Assembly (NCBI GenBank): GCA_023974075.1
Contig: CM043793.1
Coordinates: forward strand, 8,550,788 to 8,614,787
Length of the DNA stretch: 64,000 nt
Origin: Chaenocephalus aceratus
Lineage: Eukaryota > Chordata > Actinopteri > Perciformes > Channichthyidae
Reading direction: 5' to 3'
The notes beneath the pieces were generated by a model. That model was not told where the DNA came from. It saw only the letters and a list, made by a program, of their open reading frames with translations, and ran no database searches. Position 1 is the stretch's first letter. Each line of letters starts with the position of its first letter. Position numbers and translations under genes: made by a program. Shown piece after piece: positions 46,701 through 52,505 of the stretch.

Positions 46701-49581
46701 AAGGTTCCCATTTCTGATTGGCTGGGCGGATTGCAAACCACGCCCCGTAAAACTCCCAAAAAGTTTTGTGAAGCCGCCATTTTATTTGCTCGCATTAGCA
46801 TTATTAGCATTAGCATTAGCCCAGCGCACCAACGGAGAGTGACTAACTTATGGCAACACAAAATAAAACATGGGAGCGGTAGAGATGAGGAGGTGTCAGC
46901 GTTCTGGTGATTTACTCTGAAGGCTTCAGTAGAAGCTGCTGAGAGTCCCAGCAGCTTCTATTGAAGCCAGTCCCCAACTCCGGGGACTTCCGTCCAGGGA
47001 CTTCAGGTGGCAGTATACGCCGTGAAGTTATTTGCGGCCTGCCAGTAAACCCAAAGCAGAAGAAGAAGAAGTGACGTCAGCGGCTCATTTGCCTAATCCT
47101 CCCTCAGGGACTTATTCCGGTGTGAACGCGATCTGTACTTAGTTCATCAGAACTAAAGAGTTCTGATGAACTAAGTACGGCAAAGTACTTGGTGTGAAAG
47201 CGCCTCATGACATTGAATAACATCCACCTCAGCCTCTGGACTGACGGGAAGAATGGCGGCAATTGTGGAAGAAACCCCATCGGCCCCTAAAGGCGGGGGA
47301 TTAAGCATTAGGTAATTGTGTTAAAGGAGAGGATTAGATTAGAGCGCAGGGATGAGGCAGAGCAGGTTAGCTGAAACTACCTCTGAGCTCAGGACATGCA
47401 GAAAGAGAAACATAGCACGGCTGGTGATATCAGTCCAGATCTGAATGATGACCAACAGAGAGGATATCAATCTAAAAGATGTTACTTAAGTGTACAGACA
47501 GTGGAGGGCACATCGTCTGCGTACGTGCTATCAGTTGTGATGTTGTCCTTGTTCCATCACAGACTTTACATAATCACTGATAAATATGATTACTCATCGT
47601 CCCCTCCTGATCAGATTAAATGTACGGGATGTAAGGAACAAAGTGCAAGAGAATGTTCCACTTAATCCATATTTTTTTTAAAAGAACATTCAGATAGATA
47701 AAAGAGTAACTGTATCTTTGGGTCATGGGTTGAAGGGGAAAGTGATAGAGACGTGGGGTTATGGATATGAAATAACCTCAGAGCCAAAAATATACTGCCG
47801 GAAGAGCATAAGGGTAAAATGTTCTTCTTTAGGAAAGGAAAAGACGATCGGTTGGTCGACACTAAAATATCTCAAGAAATATTGGAAAGGTTGCCATGAA
47901 ATTTGTTTCAGACATTTGTGTTCCCCATAAGATGAACCCTAATGAGTGCCACCATGAGGTTTGGTATTTCATACTTGGGTTGTAGCCAAATAAGTGCAAA
48001 ACAAATGACATTTCTTTGTGTTAAGTTGTCGATTAGGTGACTAACCGTTTGTTTTGGTCTTGGACGACTACTAAGGGTTAACTAGTCTTTTTTATGCTTA
48101 TACTCTGAATGATTAATTCGTAAGAATCATATCAGCAAATCTTTGCTAAACACAAGATTAACAAGGTGCTTTTTTAGTGATTCTTTCTGGGGAAAGATCT
48201 AACAATCTGTCAAATACATCAACTAGTCAATTAGTCATCAAAACAGGCCAAACTAAGGCGAGCACGGTAAACAAATTGCTGGAATAACACGACATCTTCA
48301 ATAATAAATCAATGAATAAACAAGTGACCCAGCACTTATTTTAATCATCAATTGATCATTTAAGTAAATGTGTTACGCAAAATCACTAAACATTCTCCAA
48401 TTTCAGTGTTTGCCAATTTATATATTTGGAACGTCAATTTACCATGCAGACACCCAAGCAGTTGTCTGCATGGTAAACATCTTAGATTGTCTTTCTTTCT
48501 TTACGTTTTGTAGGATTGATATAACTTAACGGTTAAAATTCTGTCTAGACGGCGTCCTTCACACAGGTGTGAAGGACGCCTTCACTGTGTCTCTTAAAGG
48601 CTGGTCGGTAGGACATCTGTTATAGTCTATTGACTACAGTACATAGGTTACAATTAGGTGACAATATTTGGCCATTTTTACAAAAACAACAGACAAGCTT
48701 CAACACAATAAAAACATATTAAGCATTTGGACCTTACTCATATAACTCTGGATCCTGCCGGAAATACTTGTTGTGTGAAGTGTGAAAACTATTCTCAATG
48801 TCAGTATTATTAGTATAATCTCCATTACTTTTTGAAAGGCGTGACTCATTGACAGTTGGTGTGTCTTCAGTACTGAATTAAATGCAGGATGACTGATAAC
48901 CACAGGAAAAAGCAAGTCATCCTGCTACACTCGTGTCGCGTGTGTCTCTCAACAGTAACGGTATGTTTCACTCTCAGGTTTCTAGTACTATTGTGTATTT
49001 TCTTTTTAATGTGTATTATATTACATGTGTATCTCTTTATTCAAAGCAACAAGGTTTAAAATGAAGGATTGGTGGATGTCATCATGTTAGATTATATTAT
49101 TTGGGGTAAACACAATACAAATTCTCCTCTTACACTTATATACACATGTATCTGTGCATTCTACATACCTTTAAACATATCTGTCCTGATATATTTAGCA
49201 TGTAGATACAAATTACTTGCTTTTAACTTATCTTAATTAAAACTCATTTTATTTATACTTTTTAATTTGTTTCATATCAACCCAGCATCCCAACTATGGA
49301 CCGGTCCGCCTGAACAGCATCAGCTACCGGACCTACAACGCCTCTCATCCCCGCATCCCCTTCACCCTCCCCCCCGGCCTCCGCCAGCTCACCTCCAGCA
49401 GCGGCAGGTCCGGGTCCAGGTGTGTGAGGCTGTGCAGGACCACCGGGCTTGGGTCCTCCACCACCTCCAGCCTCACCCCGTCCCAAATGTTCCGCACTTT
49501 CCATGACGAGTCAAACATCTCAACCAGCTGTCCCGGCTTGACGCTGTGCGCCTCGGTTTGCATGCCCGGGAAATAGACCAT
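12900..49581 (-). CDS. ralgds: RalGDS, Ral guanine nucleotide exchange factor (17 coding exons, complete)
   Basis: The protein loads GTP on Ral GTPases after recruitment by active Ras at membranes. Coding exons on the minus strand, 5' to 3': 49581-49393, 31999-31695, 31211-31137, 30410-30217, 29204-29080, 28236-28021, 26906-26803, 26693-26609, 23303-23226, 22332-22246, 21181-21149, 21042-20921, 20788-20693, 19787-19574, 15923-15663, 14691-14577, 13075-12900. The sum is 2475 nt, 824 residues plus stop. I see a variable N-terminus (1-63), REM (about 80-235), CDC25/RasGEF (about 285-555), a Ser/Gly-rich linker (570-690) and a Ras-association domain (about 707-795). The last ten residues, [10 protein letters not shown], match the mammalian RalGDS end as I know it. 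The linker between REM and RasGEF is only about 40 residues; mammalian RalGDS has a long Pro/Ala/Glu repeat there. Motifs fit RalGDS better than RGL1. Teleosts can carry duplicates, and the paralogue is not determined. Confidence 0.93.
13216..13748. mobile_element. degraded TTAA-flanked GGCCCTATTATGC element
   Basis: The left end (TTAAAGAGGCCCTATTATGC, 13220 onward) and a right part with the CATGCTTTAATGTTCAAAAAGC motif (13715-13738) belong to the family seen complete at 25074. The middle is strongly diverged. It lies in ralgds intron 16. Confidence 0.45.
13752..13880. repeat. retroposon 3' tail
   Basis: It ends with AATAAAGACTTTCTGATTCTGAT, the form of a LINE/SINE 3' end with a short terminal repeat (TTCTGAT). 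5' truncated. Confidence 0.35.
14100..14394. mobile_element. hAT-like element ends
   Basis: CAGGGGCGCCG at 14100 and GAGTACCCCTG near 14384-14394 look like hAT tips, but they differ from each other, so they may be two truncated elements. A GT-rich microsatellite precedes them. Confidence 0.35.
14577..14691 (-). CDS. ralgds: ralgds coding exon 16 (Ras-association domain)
   Basis: It reads [20 protein letters not shown] and then [13 protein letters not shown], the second part of the RA domain. Acceptor GGTTCAG, donor AAAG|GTGGAA. A partial copy of this exon and its acceptor lies about 3.2 kb upstream in transcription order, at 17832-17901. Confidence 0.94.
14692..15662. other. ralgds intron 15, low-complexity AT-rich
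   Basis: From 14880 to about 15560 it is dominated by TTTAT/ATAAT words. No repeat boundaries or exons are visible. Confidence 0.5.
15663..15923 (-). CDS. ralgds: ralgds coding exon 15 (Ser-rich linker and start of Ras-association domain)
   Basis: It begins [14 protein letters not shown], runs through a serine-rich tract and [12 protein letters not shown], then enters the Ras-association fold with [18 protein letters not shown] and NGNMYKSIL. The RA domain binds Ras-GTP and brings the exchanger to the membrane. Acceptor CTCTCAG, donor CTG|GTGAGG, phase 0. Confidence 0.94.
16770..16985. repeat. dispersed repeat, copy 2
   Basis: It matches 10240-10445 in the same orientation (GCTCTATGGACCCAGATACGG and downstream blocks). 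It lies in ralgds intron 14. A small 20-bp tandem duplication also occurs in this intron at 16120-16158. Confidence 0.65.
17386..17603 (-). repeat. tRNA-derived SINE-like element
   Basis: On the minus strand it starts CGCTGTGGCTCAGGAGACAG (box A-like) and continues to GGTGGTTCAATCCCAGC (box B), then a TGTCCTTGGGCAAGAT body seen in many teleost SINEs. Transcription would be by RNA polymerase III. It lies in ralgds intron 14. Confidence 0.5.
17827..17901 (-). pseudogene. partial copy of ralgds exon 16, with acceptor, inside intron 14
   Basis: Positions 17832-17901 match 14652-14721 at 67 of 70 bases: about 40 bases of exon 16, its 3' splice site and about 30 bases of upstream intron. The copy lies between exons 14 and 15 and is truncated. 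Beyond the match a GTATGT donor-like site follows, so 17871-17827 would be a 45-nt exon, phase 0 at both ends, coding [15 protein letters not shown]. It could be a dead fragment or a cryptic cassette exon. Confidence 0.75.
18660..18930. repeat. dispersed repeat fragment in ralgds intron 14
   Basis: A short open frame, the phrase GAGCCTAGATTTAAAGAAGCC and the ending style resemble a widespread teleost retroposon body. A related short stretch (AAAGTGCTT..ACATGAAAACACAAAACAGC) is at 17760 and 18095. The class is uncertain. Confidence 0.3.
19420..19491 (-). other. candidate 72-nt alternative exon in ralgds intron 14
   Basis: It is bounded by acceptor TCTCTGTAG and donor ACG|GTAACA, 82 bp downstream of exon 14. 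It is 24 codons long and open in the gene's frame (phase 0), giving a Thr/Ser/Ala-rich linker that starts [11 protein letters not shown] second frame is also open and looks at least as protein-like. Mammalian RalGDS joins the flanking exons directly here, so this would be an optional insert. Low certainty. Confidence 0.3.
19574..19787 (-). CDS. ralgds: ralgds coding exon 14 (Gly/Ser linker)
   Basis: It carries [15 protein letters not shown], a run of seven glycines, then [19 protein letters not shown] and the end PEGHERK. Mammalian RalGDS has the matching SHSKSCD, DALSVHSAGSSSSDVEE and PDGQEKK blocks. Donor AAAG|GTGAGG, phase 0. The sequence is probably disordered and phosphorylatable. Confidence 0.91.
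19905..20500. repeat. degenerate tandem AT-rich repeat in ralgds intron 13
   Basis: Blocks of the type 'acattcttactttaacttnttatgtttatat' recur about six times at roughly 80-110 bp. It is an old, diverged tandem array. Confidence 0.5.
20693..20788 (-). CDS. ralgds: ralgds coding exon 13
   Basis: It reads [19 protein letters not shown] and then [11 protein letters not shown], matching the RalGDS segment just after the catalytic domain. I placed the donor at GA|GTGAGT, so the in-frame TGA in the genomic sequence falls in the intron. Confidence 0.92.
20921..21042 (-). CDS. ralgds: ralgds coding exon 12 (end of RasGEF)
   Basis: It reads [20 protein letters not shown], then [15 protein letters not shown], the last helices of the CDC25 domain. 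Acceptor TTTGCAG, donor AGAG|GTTAGT, phase 2 out. It lies between introns of 106 and 132 bp, among the shortest in the gene. Confidence 0.94.
21149..21181 (-). CDS. ralgds: ralgds coding exon 11 (33-nt micro-exon)
   Basis: It codes [11 protein letters not shown], the conserved INFEKRR motif of RasGEF domains. At 33 nt it is very short, but the acceptor ATTTCAG, the donor AAAG|GTGGGT and a perfect family match support it. Confidence 0.93.
21246..22203. mobile_element. TIR element with a second element nested in it (ralgds intron 10)
   Basis: The outer ends are AAGGGCCTGTGTCCAC at 21245 and GTGGACACAAGGCCTT at 22187-22202, an imperfect inverted repeat of 16 bp. Neither layer has a transposase; both are non-autonomous. 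Confidence 0.6.
21802..22168. mobile_element. nested CAGTGTTGGG hAT-like MITE
   Basis: It starts CAGTGTTGGG and ends CCCCAACACTG, with the ACTAGTAACTTT-type interior common in teleosts. It is 367 bp and inserted in the element at 21246-22203. The target duplication is not clean. Confidence 0.6.
22246..22332 (-). CDS. ralgds: ralgds coding exon 10 (RasGEF, GTPase-contact region)
   Basis: It encodes 29 residues containing [20 protein letters not shown], the P-Y-L-G-x-(F/Y)-L-T-D-L motif of CDC25 domains. Acceptor GAGCAG, donor GAG|GTCAGA, phase 0 at both ends. Confidence 0.95.
22745..22792. repeat. TA microsatellite
   Basis: A (TA)n run of about 36 bp is followed by AAT triplets in ralgds intron 9. 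The rest of the intron shows nothing coding. Confidence 0.8.
23226..23303 (-). CDS. ralgds: ralgds coding exon 9 (RasGEF)
   Basis: It encodes 26 residues, [19 protein letters not shown] followed by a Gln run and REL. The EGTSKFA block is diagnostic of RalGDS/RGL proteins. The phase is 0 at both ends. Confidence 0.93.
23304..26608. other. ralgds intron 8 (3.3 kb)
   Basis: Apart from the TTAA element at 25072-25438 I see no exon or gene in it. A short GA run occurs at 24815-24830. The 121- and 129-codon plus-strand frames here have no recognisable domains. Confidence 0.5.
25072..25438. mobile_element. TTAA-flanked GGCCCTA element, most complete copy
   Basis: It is bounded by TTTAA on both sides. 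The left end is AGGGGCCCTACTCTGC and the right end GCATAATAGAGCGCT, an imperfect terminal inverted repeat. The body has CATGCTTTGATGTTCAAAAAGC, CTGCAGCACCTCCTTTCACC and GCTCTGATTGGTTAGCTGG. Other copies lie at about 13216, 28385, 33590, 44140, 46305, 51113 and 57503. TTAA flanks suggest piggyBac-type mobilisation; no transposase is present. Confidence 0.65.
26609..26693 (-). CDS. ralgds: ralgds coding exon 8 (RasGEF)
   Basis: It reads [19 protein letters not shown] and then SLSRELLVK, matching the [17 protein letters not shown] block of RalGDS. Acceptor TTCACAG, donor AAG|GTGGGT; the intron before it is only 109 bp. Confidence 0.94.
26803..26906 (-). CDS. ralgds: ralgds coding exon 7 (RasGEF core)
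   Basis: It reads [19 protein letters not shown] and then [13 protein letters not shown], the classical NFSSL..I.SALQ..I.RLK.TW signature of the RasGEF catalytic domain. Acceptor TTCAG, donor CACG|GTAGGT, phase 0 in and 2 out. Confidence 0.95.
27175..27632. mobile_element. hAT non-autonomous element with 8-bp target duplication
   Basis: It is 458 bp, starting TAGTGATGTTACG and ending CGCCGTCACTA, flanked on both sides by ATGAAACG (27167-27174 and 27633-27640). It contains several AAGCTTC/GAAGC motifs in both orientations. It lies in ralgds intron 6. Confidence 0.85.
27700..27905. repeat. tandem repeat, about 45-50 bp unit
   Basis: Four to five units share AACAGCAGAAGAAGACAGAC followed by AGGAAGTAAAC. 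It is purine-rich on the plus strand, directly after the hAT insertion in ralgds intron 6. Confidence 0.75.
28021..28236 (-). CDS. ralgds: ralgds coding exon 6 (RasGEF core)
   Basis: It encodes 72 residues, phase 0 at both ends: [20 protein letters not shown], then [15 protein letters not shown] and NCVITTCLS, the structurally conserved region 1 part of the CDC25 domain. The acceptor is GTCCAG and the donor CGG|GTGAGG. This is one of the most conserved exons of the gene. Confidence 0.95.
28385..28955. mobile_element. TTAA-family element interrupted by a hAT element
   Basis: Parts at 28385-28531 (GGAGTCCAATGG and preceding) and 28906-28945 (GGAAAGGGAAATCCCC, AAAGCATAA) belong to the family at 25072. 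They are split by the hAT insertion at 28532-28905, so the hAT is younger. Confidence 0.55.
28532..28905. mobile_element. hAT (Charlie-like) non-autonomous element
   Basis: It starts CATGGGTGTCCAAAC and ends GATTGGACACCCCTG, with the GGCCCG/GGCCC interior typical of 'tggcccg' hAT MITEs. It is 374 bp. ACATAC is repeated near both ends, an imperfect target duplication. Confidence 0.65.
29080..29204 (-). CDS. ralgds: ralgds coding exon 5 (linker and first helix of RasGEF)
   Basis: Acceptor CTTCAG, donor GCG|GTGAGG. It codes an acidic linker ([12 protein letters not shown]) and then the conserved start of the CDC25 domain, [10 protein letters not shown]. In mammals the linker before this point is expanded into Pro/Ala/Glu repeats, which are absent here. 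Confidence 0.93.
29501..29876. mobile_element. CAGTGGTG hAT non-autonomous element
   Basis: It is 376 bp, CAGTGGTGTAAT to TGCCACTG, flanked by CATGCACA and CATGAACA (7 of 8 identical). It is the same family as 59520-60623. It lies in ralgds intron 4. Confidence 0.7.
30217..30410 (-). CDS. ralgds: ralgds coding exon 4 (end of REM)
   Basis: It carries the conserved [15 protein letters not shown] and [14 protein letters not shown] motifs of the RalGDS REM C-terminal half. The acceptor is GTTGCAG and the donor GAAG|GTATGA leaves phase 1. Translation ends in the short charged linker that leads to the catalytic domain. Confidence 0.93.
30411..31136. other. ralgds intron 3
   Basis: AT-rich; no repeat ends or additional exon seen. 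Intron 2 (31212-31694) is likewise plain. Confidence 0.5.
31137..31211 (-). CDS. ralgds: ralgds coding exon 3 (REM, 75 nt)
   Basis: Acceptor GATTAG and donor GGAA|GTGAGT are both canonical. The exon completes the split Arg codon and reads [10 protein letters not shown] up to ELR. It is variable sequence inside the REM domain, so it is supported mainly by splice sites, by phase (2 in, 2 out) and by fitting exactly between exons 2 and 4. Confidence 0.86.
31695..31999 (-). CDS. ralgds: ralgds coding exon 2 (residues 64-165, start of REM domain)
   Basis: It starts with SSTQEIGEE after acceptor GTAG, as mammalian RalGDS exon 2 does. It carries the first half of the Ras exchanger motif: [20 protein letters not shown], then [12 protein letters not shown] and VLDLLLNR. 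The donor AACAG|GTACAG leaves phase 2. The REM domain packs against the catalytic domain and stabilises it. Confidence 0.94.
32414..32978. mobile_element. hAT (Charlie-like) element with perfect 8-bp target duplication
   Basis: It is 565 bp. It starts CAGGGGTGTCAAACTCATGG and ends GAGTTTGACACCCCTG, flanked by CCCTATAA on both sides (32406-32413, 32979-32986). There is no transposase. Confidence 0.88.
33590..33790. mobile_element. TTAA-family element, partial copy
   Basis: It contains TTTTTGAACATTAAAGCATGG and the ACATGTCACAGTAGAGGCA body of the family, ending near GCGCCTAATAGCACCCC. The left half is lost. Confidence 0.55.
34242..34470. mobile_element. small hAT element (TAGGGCTGC)
   Basis: It is 229 bp, TAGGGCTGC to ATAGCCCTA, flanked by GTTTCAAC and GATTCAAC (7 of 8 identical). 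The interior is AT-rich with CGATTAT motifs in both orientations. Confidence 0.7.
34740..35490 (+). mobile_element. teleost retroposon 3' region
   Basis: It carries the widespread teleost block with CTGGGAGAGGGATCCCTCCT, TCTCCCTGAGGTTTCTCC and TTTTTCCTTGTACGATGTGAGG, ending in GTGCTATATAAATAAAACTTG, a 3' tail. A 15-bp unit inside it (GGTCTAAGGACAGAG) is present three times at 35288-35333. I do not assign a LINE or SINE clade. Confidence 0.6.
35800..35915 (+). repeat. LINE-type 3' tail
   Basis: It ends AATAAAGTCTATCTC followed by imperfect TATC repeats, the usual form of a CR1/L2-like 3' end. Confidence 0.45.
35930..36260. other. non-repetitive island in intron 1 with RFX-like motif
   Basis: It is less AT-rich than its surroundings, with no repeat signature. 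It contains GTTACCATGGAGAC at 36230-36243, close to the X-box consensus bound by RFX factors. Whether it is an enhancer is unknown. Confidence 0.25.
37085..37235 (+). repeat. LINE-type 3' tail (Rex/L2-like)
   Basis: It ends TGACAATAAAGCCTTGAATATT followed by repeated TTGAATA, typical of a 5'-truncated LINE insertion. Confidence 0.5.
37713..37921. mobile_element. CAGTGGTG-family fragment, inverted
   Basis: It runs from GTTGGTGGAAGTACTCAG to TTACTTTACACCACTA, related to the ends of 59520-60623 in the opposite orientation. No clean target duplication. Confidence 0.5.
40528..41661. mobile_element. hAT non-autonomous element, 1134 bp
   Basis: It starts TAGGGATGGGTATCGAGAAC and ends GATACCAATCCCTA, with perfect 8-bp target duplications CCCTTTAG at 40520-40527 and 41662-41669. 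The interior has no transposase frame and includes GGTACCGGTA-type palindromes near the left end. Confidence 0.9.
42331..42372. repeat. 14-bp unit in three copies
   Basis: GGGATTACATTT(T/C) is repeated three times in tandem. Confidence 0.8.
44140..44225. mobile_element. TTAA-family fragment
   Basis: It contains GCTTTTTGAACATTAAAGCATG and an end GTGGGGCCCC. A TG/TA microsatellite precedes it at 44118-44148. Confidence 0.5.
44778..45185. repeat. possible hAT end and diverged repeat
   Basis: TAGGGCTGCAACCAAC at 44779 is the type of tip found on many fish hAT MITEs. I do not find the matching right end. The segment 44880-45090 recurs in diverged, rearranged form near 54330-54730 (GGAGAAACTCCCC/ACATGCAAATG versus the reverse-strand equivalents). 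Confidence 0.4.
46305..46470. mobile_element. TTAA-family fragment
   Basis: It has AAAGAGGCCCCATTATAC at the left and the TTTCTCTCCCACACACTCC, TTTGTTTAC and CATAGTGACATCAC blocks shared with 57503-57905. Confidence 0.5.
46630..47215. mobile_element. hairpin-rich fold-back element
   Basis: It is non-coding and less AT-rich than its surroundings. It has three strong hairpins: 10-bp stem, 4-nt loop at 46665-46688; 20-bp stem (one G:U), 7-nt loop at 46922-46968; perfect 20-bp stem, 4-nt loop at 47135-47178. Related DNA is common in teleost genomes in my recollection (CTGCTAGAGAGCAGGGACTT phrase, GTGTGAAAGCGCC end). No coding capacity. Confidence 0.6.
48438..48580. repeat. two near-perfect hairpins
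   Basis: The first has a perfect 15-bp stem (TTTACCATGCAGACA and its complement) around a 10-nt loop, within about 48438-48477. The second has a perfect 14-bp stem, GGCGTCCTTCACAC at 48551-48564 and GTGTGAAGGACGCC at 48567-48580, with a 2-nt centre. They lie in ralgds intron 1. Fold-back element, small hairpin RNA or chance are all open. Confidence 0.7.
49393..49581 (-). CDS. ralgds: ralgds coding exon 1 (residues 1-63)
   Basis: It holds the RalGDS-type N-terminal signature ([13 protein letters not shown], then a [15 protein letters not shown] stretch). I chose the ATG at 49581 because it has a good Kozak context (TCCATGG) and no ATG lies close upstream in frame; the frame stays open upstream to at least 49611, where only a GTG is available. 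A second in-frame ATG lies six codons on. The donor GAG|GTGAGC leaves phase 0. Confidence 0.88.
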
Positions 49582-49760
49582 GGATGCACGCGAAGCCGAC
49601 TGTTCATTCACGGTAACGTTAGCGACATTTTCACTGTTTTTATTTCAGTTTTTTTCCGCAGAGACGATGCTGATATCTGCGGCTCAACGGCTGTGGGGGA
49701 GAGTCATGACTCAGGCTGAGGCTTTTCTAAACCCCGCCCCCAGGTATTTGCTGCCTTCAG
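49582..49760 (-). promoter_or_regulatory. candidate ralgds promoter / 5' UTR region
   Basis: The sequence becomes GC- and CpG-rich around exon 1. Upstream of the start codon (higher coordinates) lie an AP-1-type TGACTCA at 49707-49713, inside a 12-bp palindrome at 49701-49712, and a GC box (CCCCGCCCC on the plus strand) at 49732-49740. There is no clear TATA box. The start site is not determinable from sequence alone. Confidence 0.35.
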
Positions 49761-51112
49761 GGGTTGTCGGAAATATCAGAGACGCGTTACGGTGGATTAA
49801 CATTCTCAACTCACTATTTGTATTCATTCTGAGAAAACATGGACACAAACCAAAACATATTTAATCTCTTTTATGTCCTAGAAAATAATGTGATTCACTT
49901 TAATCCCAGAAGTAAAAAATGTTGTAATTGTTATAACTATGATTATTTCCCTTTATTTGTTTGTTCTCCCTATGTATTTTTGACATCCTCTTTGTTTATT
50001 ATCTCTTACAATGATGCTTAATCTGTCATGTAAAGTTAAATTACAAATACTTCTGCACATCTGCATATACTTGCATACATGTTCGCATAATGTAAAAATC
50101 ATACATAAGCGTATGAGTAACTTAATATACGCATATGATGTATCATTTTTGTTCTTTTAATTTAGTTTTGAACAAGTCATTATTTGGTGTTTTTATACTG
50201 CTTTAACGCAAACATTTGCCCTCTGAGGATTTTTTTAATGTGCTTCTCAATTTTATCTTTTTCTTACATTTATATAGGTATTTTTTATTATGATAAGGCT
50301 GGATAGACAGTTATATGAAAAAACCTTCAGAAATGTATACATTAAAATGTATATCTTTAGCACACACATTTCTAAAAGTAACCTCCATGAATAAAGATCA
50401 TATGACAGCTAATGGCATCGACCAGCAACACCGTTTGTCACAAAGCCCTTTAACAAGGGCTATACTGTGTGGTTAAATAATCTTTACACCATGTATGGTG
50501 TAATACACAGATCTACCTGGTGTCCCTGAAGGCAGCGTTACGTCATGCCGTTGGGAAATGATGGCAGTGTTGTTTCTGCTTTCACTATGGCAGCCGGCTT
50601 CTATGGGAAAATAAAACACTGATGTACAGTTCACTGTCCCTGCCTGCTGTTTCAAAAAGGCAATGGAAATTCAAAAATATTCACAAAAATCTGAAAATGA
50701 ACACAAATGAGTGTAGCAGTTTTAAATCCTCTGAATTATCTTCCACTTAAGGTACATTTATCTGATAAAGATGGTTAAAGAAAAGCAGGTTTAAAACCTC
50801 TGACTTGAATGAAGAAAACAAAACTCTGAATGCTGACTTCTTTTGTCAGTGAATGGCAGGATCTTCAGTGTAAAACATGGACTGAGACCCAGAAACCTCC
50901 AAGAGACCAGAGAGACGGCCAACTTTAAATCTGCTGTGATTTAACTAAAGCTCTGCTTCCATCTGCTGGAAATCAATACCAGAGGATGTTGTTGTGCTGC
51001 TTCCCGGGCTCTGGCTGATGCTACAACATGCTTCAGACGTTTACACCCCCCCGTTACTGTCCTACTCTCTCACATGCCTTTTAGTCAGAGGCAAATAGAT
51101 TAACAGAGGCAT
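49761..51112. other. intergenic AT-rich sequence upstream of ralgds
   Basis: I see no gene or definite repeat in this stretch. The plus-strand frame at 49580-49864 overlaps exon 1 and is a shadow. Confidence 0.5.
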
Positions 51113-51505
51113 ATGTAAAAAGGCCCTATTATGCTTATTGGTGTTTTCTCTTCACTGTAGTGTGGCATATAGTTGTGTGTGCATGTAAATGGTCTGCAAA
51201 GGCTAAGTAATAAACCCAGGAGCCTCCATTATACTCCTTTGTTTACTCGATTTTCTATTGGCTGGCGCTTCAACATATTGTACGAGATAGTCTAAGGGGC
51301 GGGAAATCTCTAAACTGTTGACCGATCACAACAGAGCAGGCCAGCTAACCAATCAGAGCCGACCTGGTTCTGGTTTCAGACAGAGGGTGAAAAGAGGTGC
51401 TGCAGCACAGGCAGTATGAGAAAAATAAACAGCTTTTTCAACATTAAAGCATGGAGACATGTCACAGCAAGAGCACAAATTACAAATATGAAACTGAAAA
51501 TATTG
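51113..51505. mobile_element. TTAA-family element, near full length
   Basis: The left end is AAGGCCCTATTATGC. The body has GGGCGGGAAATCTCTAAAC, AACCAATCAGAGC, AGGTGCTGCAGCACAGGCAG and TTCAACATTAAAGCATGGAG, in order, parallel to 57503. The right end has decayed. Confidence 0.6.
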
Positions 51506-52505
51506 ATGAGCAAGAAGCTGCTCATCGAGATGATTGACAGGTGGGACTGACTTAGAGGGAGGATGGTGGGTGGGAGGTGCCAACAACACATTTCATGAAT
51601 CCTCAGGAAAATCGTTGGCTTTCTAAACCCAGACCAGATGTCAATTATCCATTTCGAATTTTCCATTTCCAAGGAGTAGGTGACAAGGGATGTTAAAGAT
51701 TAAAGTCAACAGTATATGCCATTATGCAAGTCATAAGGGTGTAGAAAATGTTGACTGAGGTACAAGTACTGTGCTGTAAATTCATGGTTTGTACTGGGTG
51801 TATGAGGGTTCAATTAATGGGGTTCAGTTTATGTGAGTGTGACTTTAAATCTGGATGGAGATTCGCGGAGTTTATTGATGTGTATAAATAGAGGGGATAC
51901 ATAAATTAACGTCATTGAGATTGAGGAATCAGGAGAGGCCACTAGTAAGTGTGATTATTATATTTAATGTGATTTAATGTGTATGGGATATGTGTGATCC
52001 TAATTGGTGTATTGTTGTTGTCCTTTTTCTTCTAAGGTTAACAACCTATTTAGATTTGATTAAATCATCAAAAGTAGGAGTTGTTTCCGTCCATCTTGAT
52101 TCCACCCATACTGTCGGGAGATAGACAGTACAAGTACCATTTCCATGTTTTACTATGGCTCATAAATTGTTGCTGCAATATTTGGATCGATACAGATTGG
52201 GTGCCAAATGATTATATTAAAAAAGAAAGACTGCCCCAGAATTGATCCTAAACACCACTTTAAGACCTAAATAACCCCTGAGATTTGAATTTAAAATAGT
52301 CTGACACTTCTGTATGGCCTGCTTTTAAAATATGCCTCACAAAAATTGAGCCTGTGTTAATTAGCCTCTTTCCTGACAAGCTTCAGTTTAAACCTGAAAG
52401 TTACTCATTGGCACATGAAGTAACTTTAAAGTATATAAATACACGTATCCTAAAGCAGTGTTTTGCATTCATGGGTCCAAACGAGCATTCGTCATTGTGT
52501 TTTCC
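51506..52505. other. intergenic AT-rich sequence
   Basis: No gene, RNA or clear transposon end recognised. Confidence 0.45.

Larger units (their letters stand above)
32000..49392. other. ralgds intron 1 (17.4 kb)
   Basis: It carries the TE copies and hairpins listed separately. Stretches with nothing recognisable are 32987-33590, 33790-34233, 35490-35800, 36260-37080, 37235-37710, 37922-40519, 41670-44140, 44226-44775, 45186-46300, 47220-48437 and 48581-49260. No convincing exon of another gene is seen on either strand. Confidence 0.6.

Noticed and set aside
49582..49611. ralgds start at the upstream GTG (49611)
   Set aside because: The codon is GTG, not ATG; the ATG at 49581 has a better context and is the first in frame in this stretch.
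49580..49864. 94-codon plus-strand frame over exon 1
   Set aside because: It overlaps ralgds exon 1 and its candidate promoter; the composition and start context do not support a gene.
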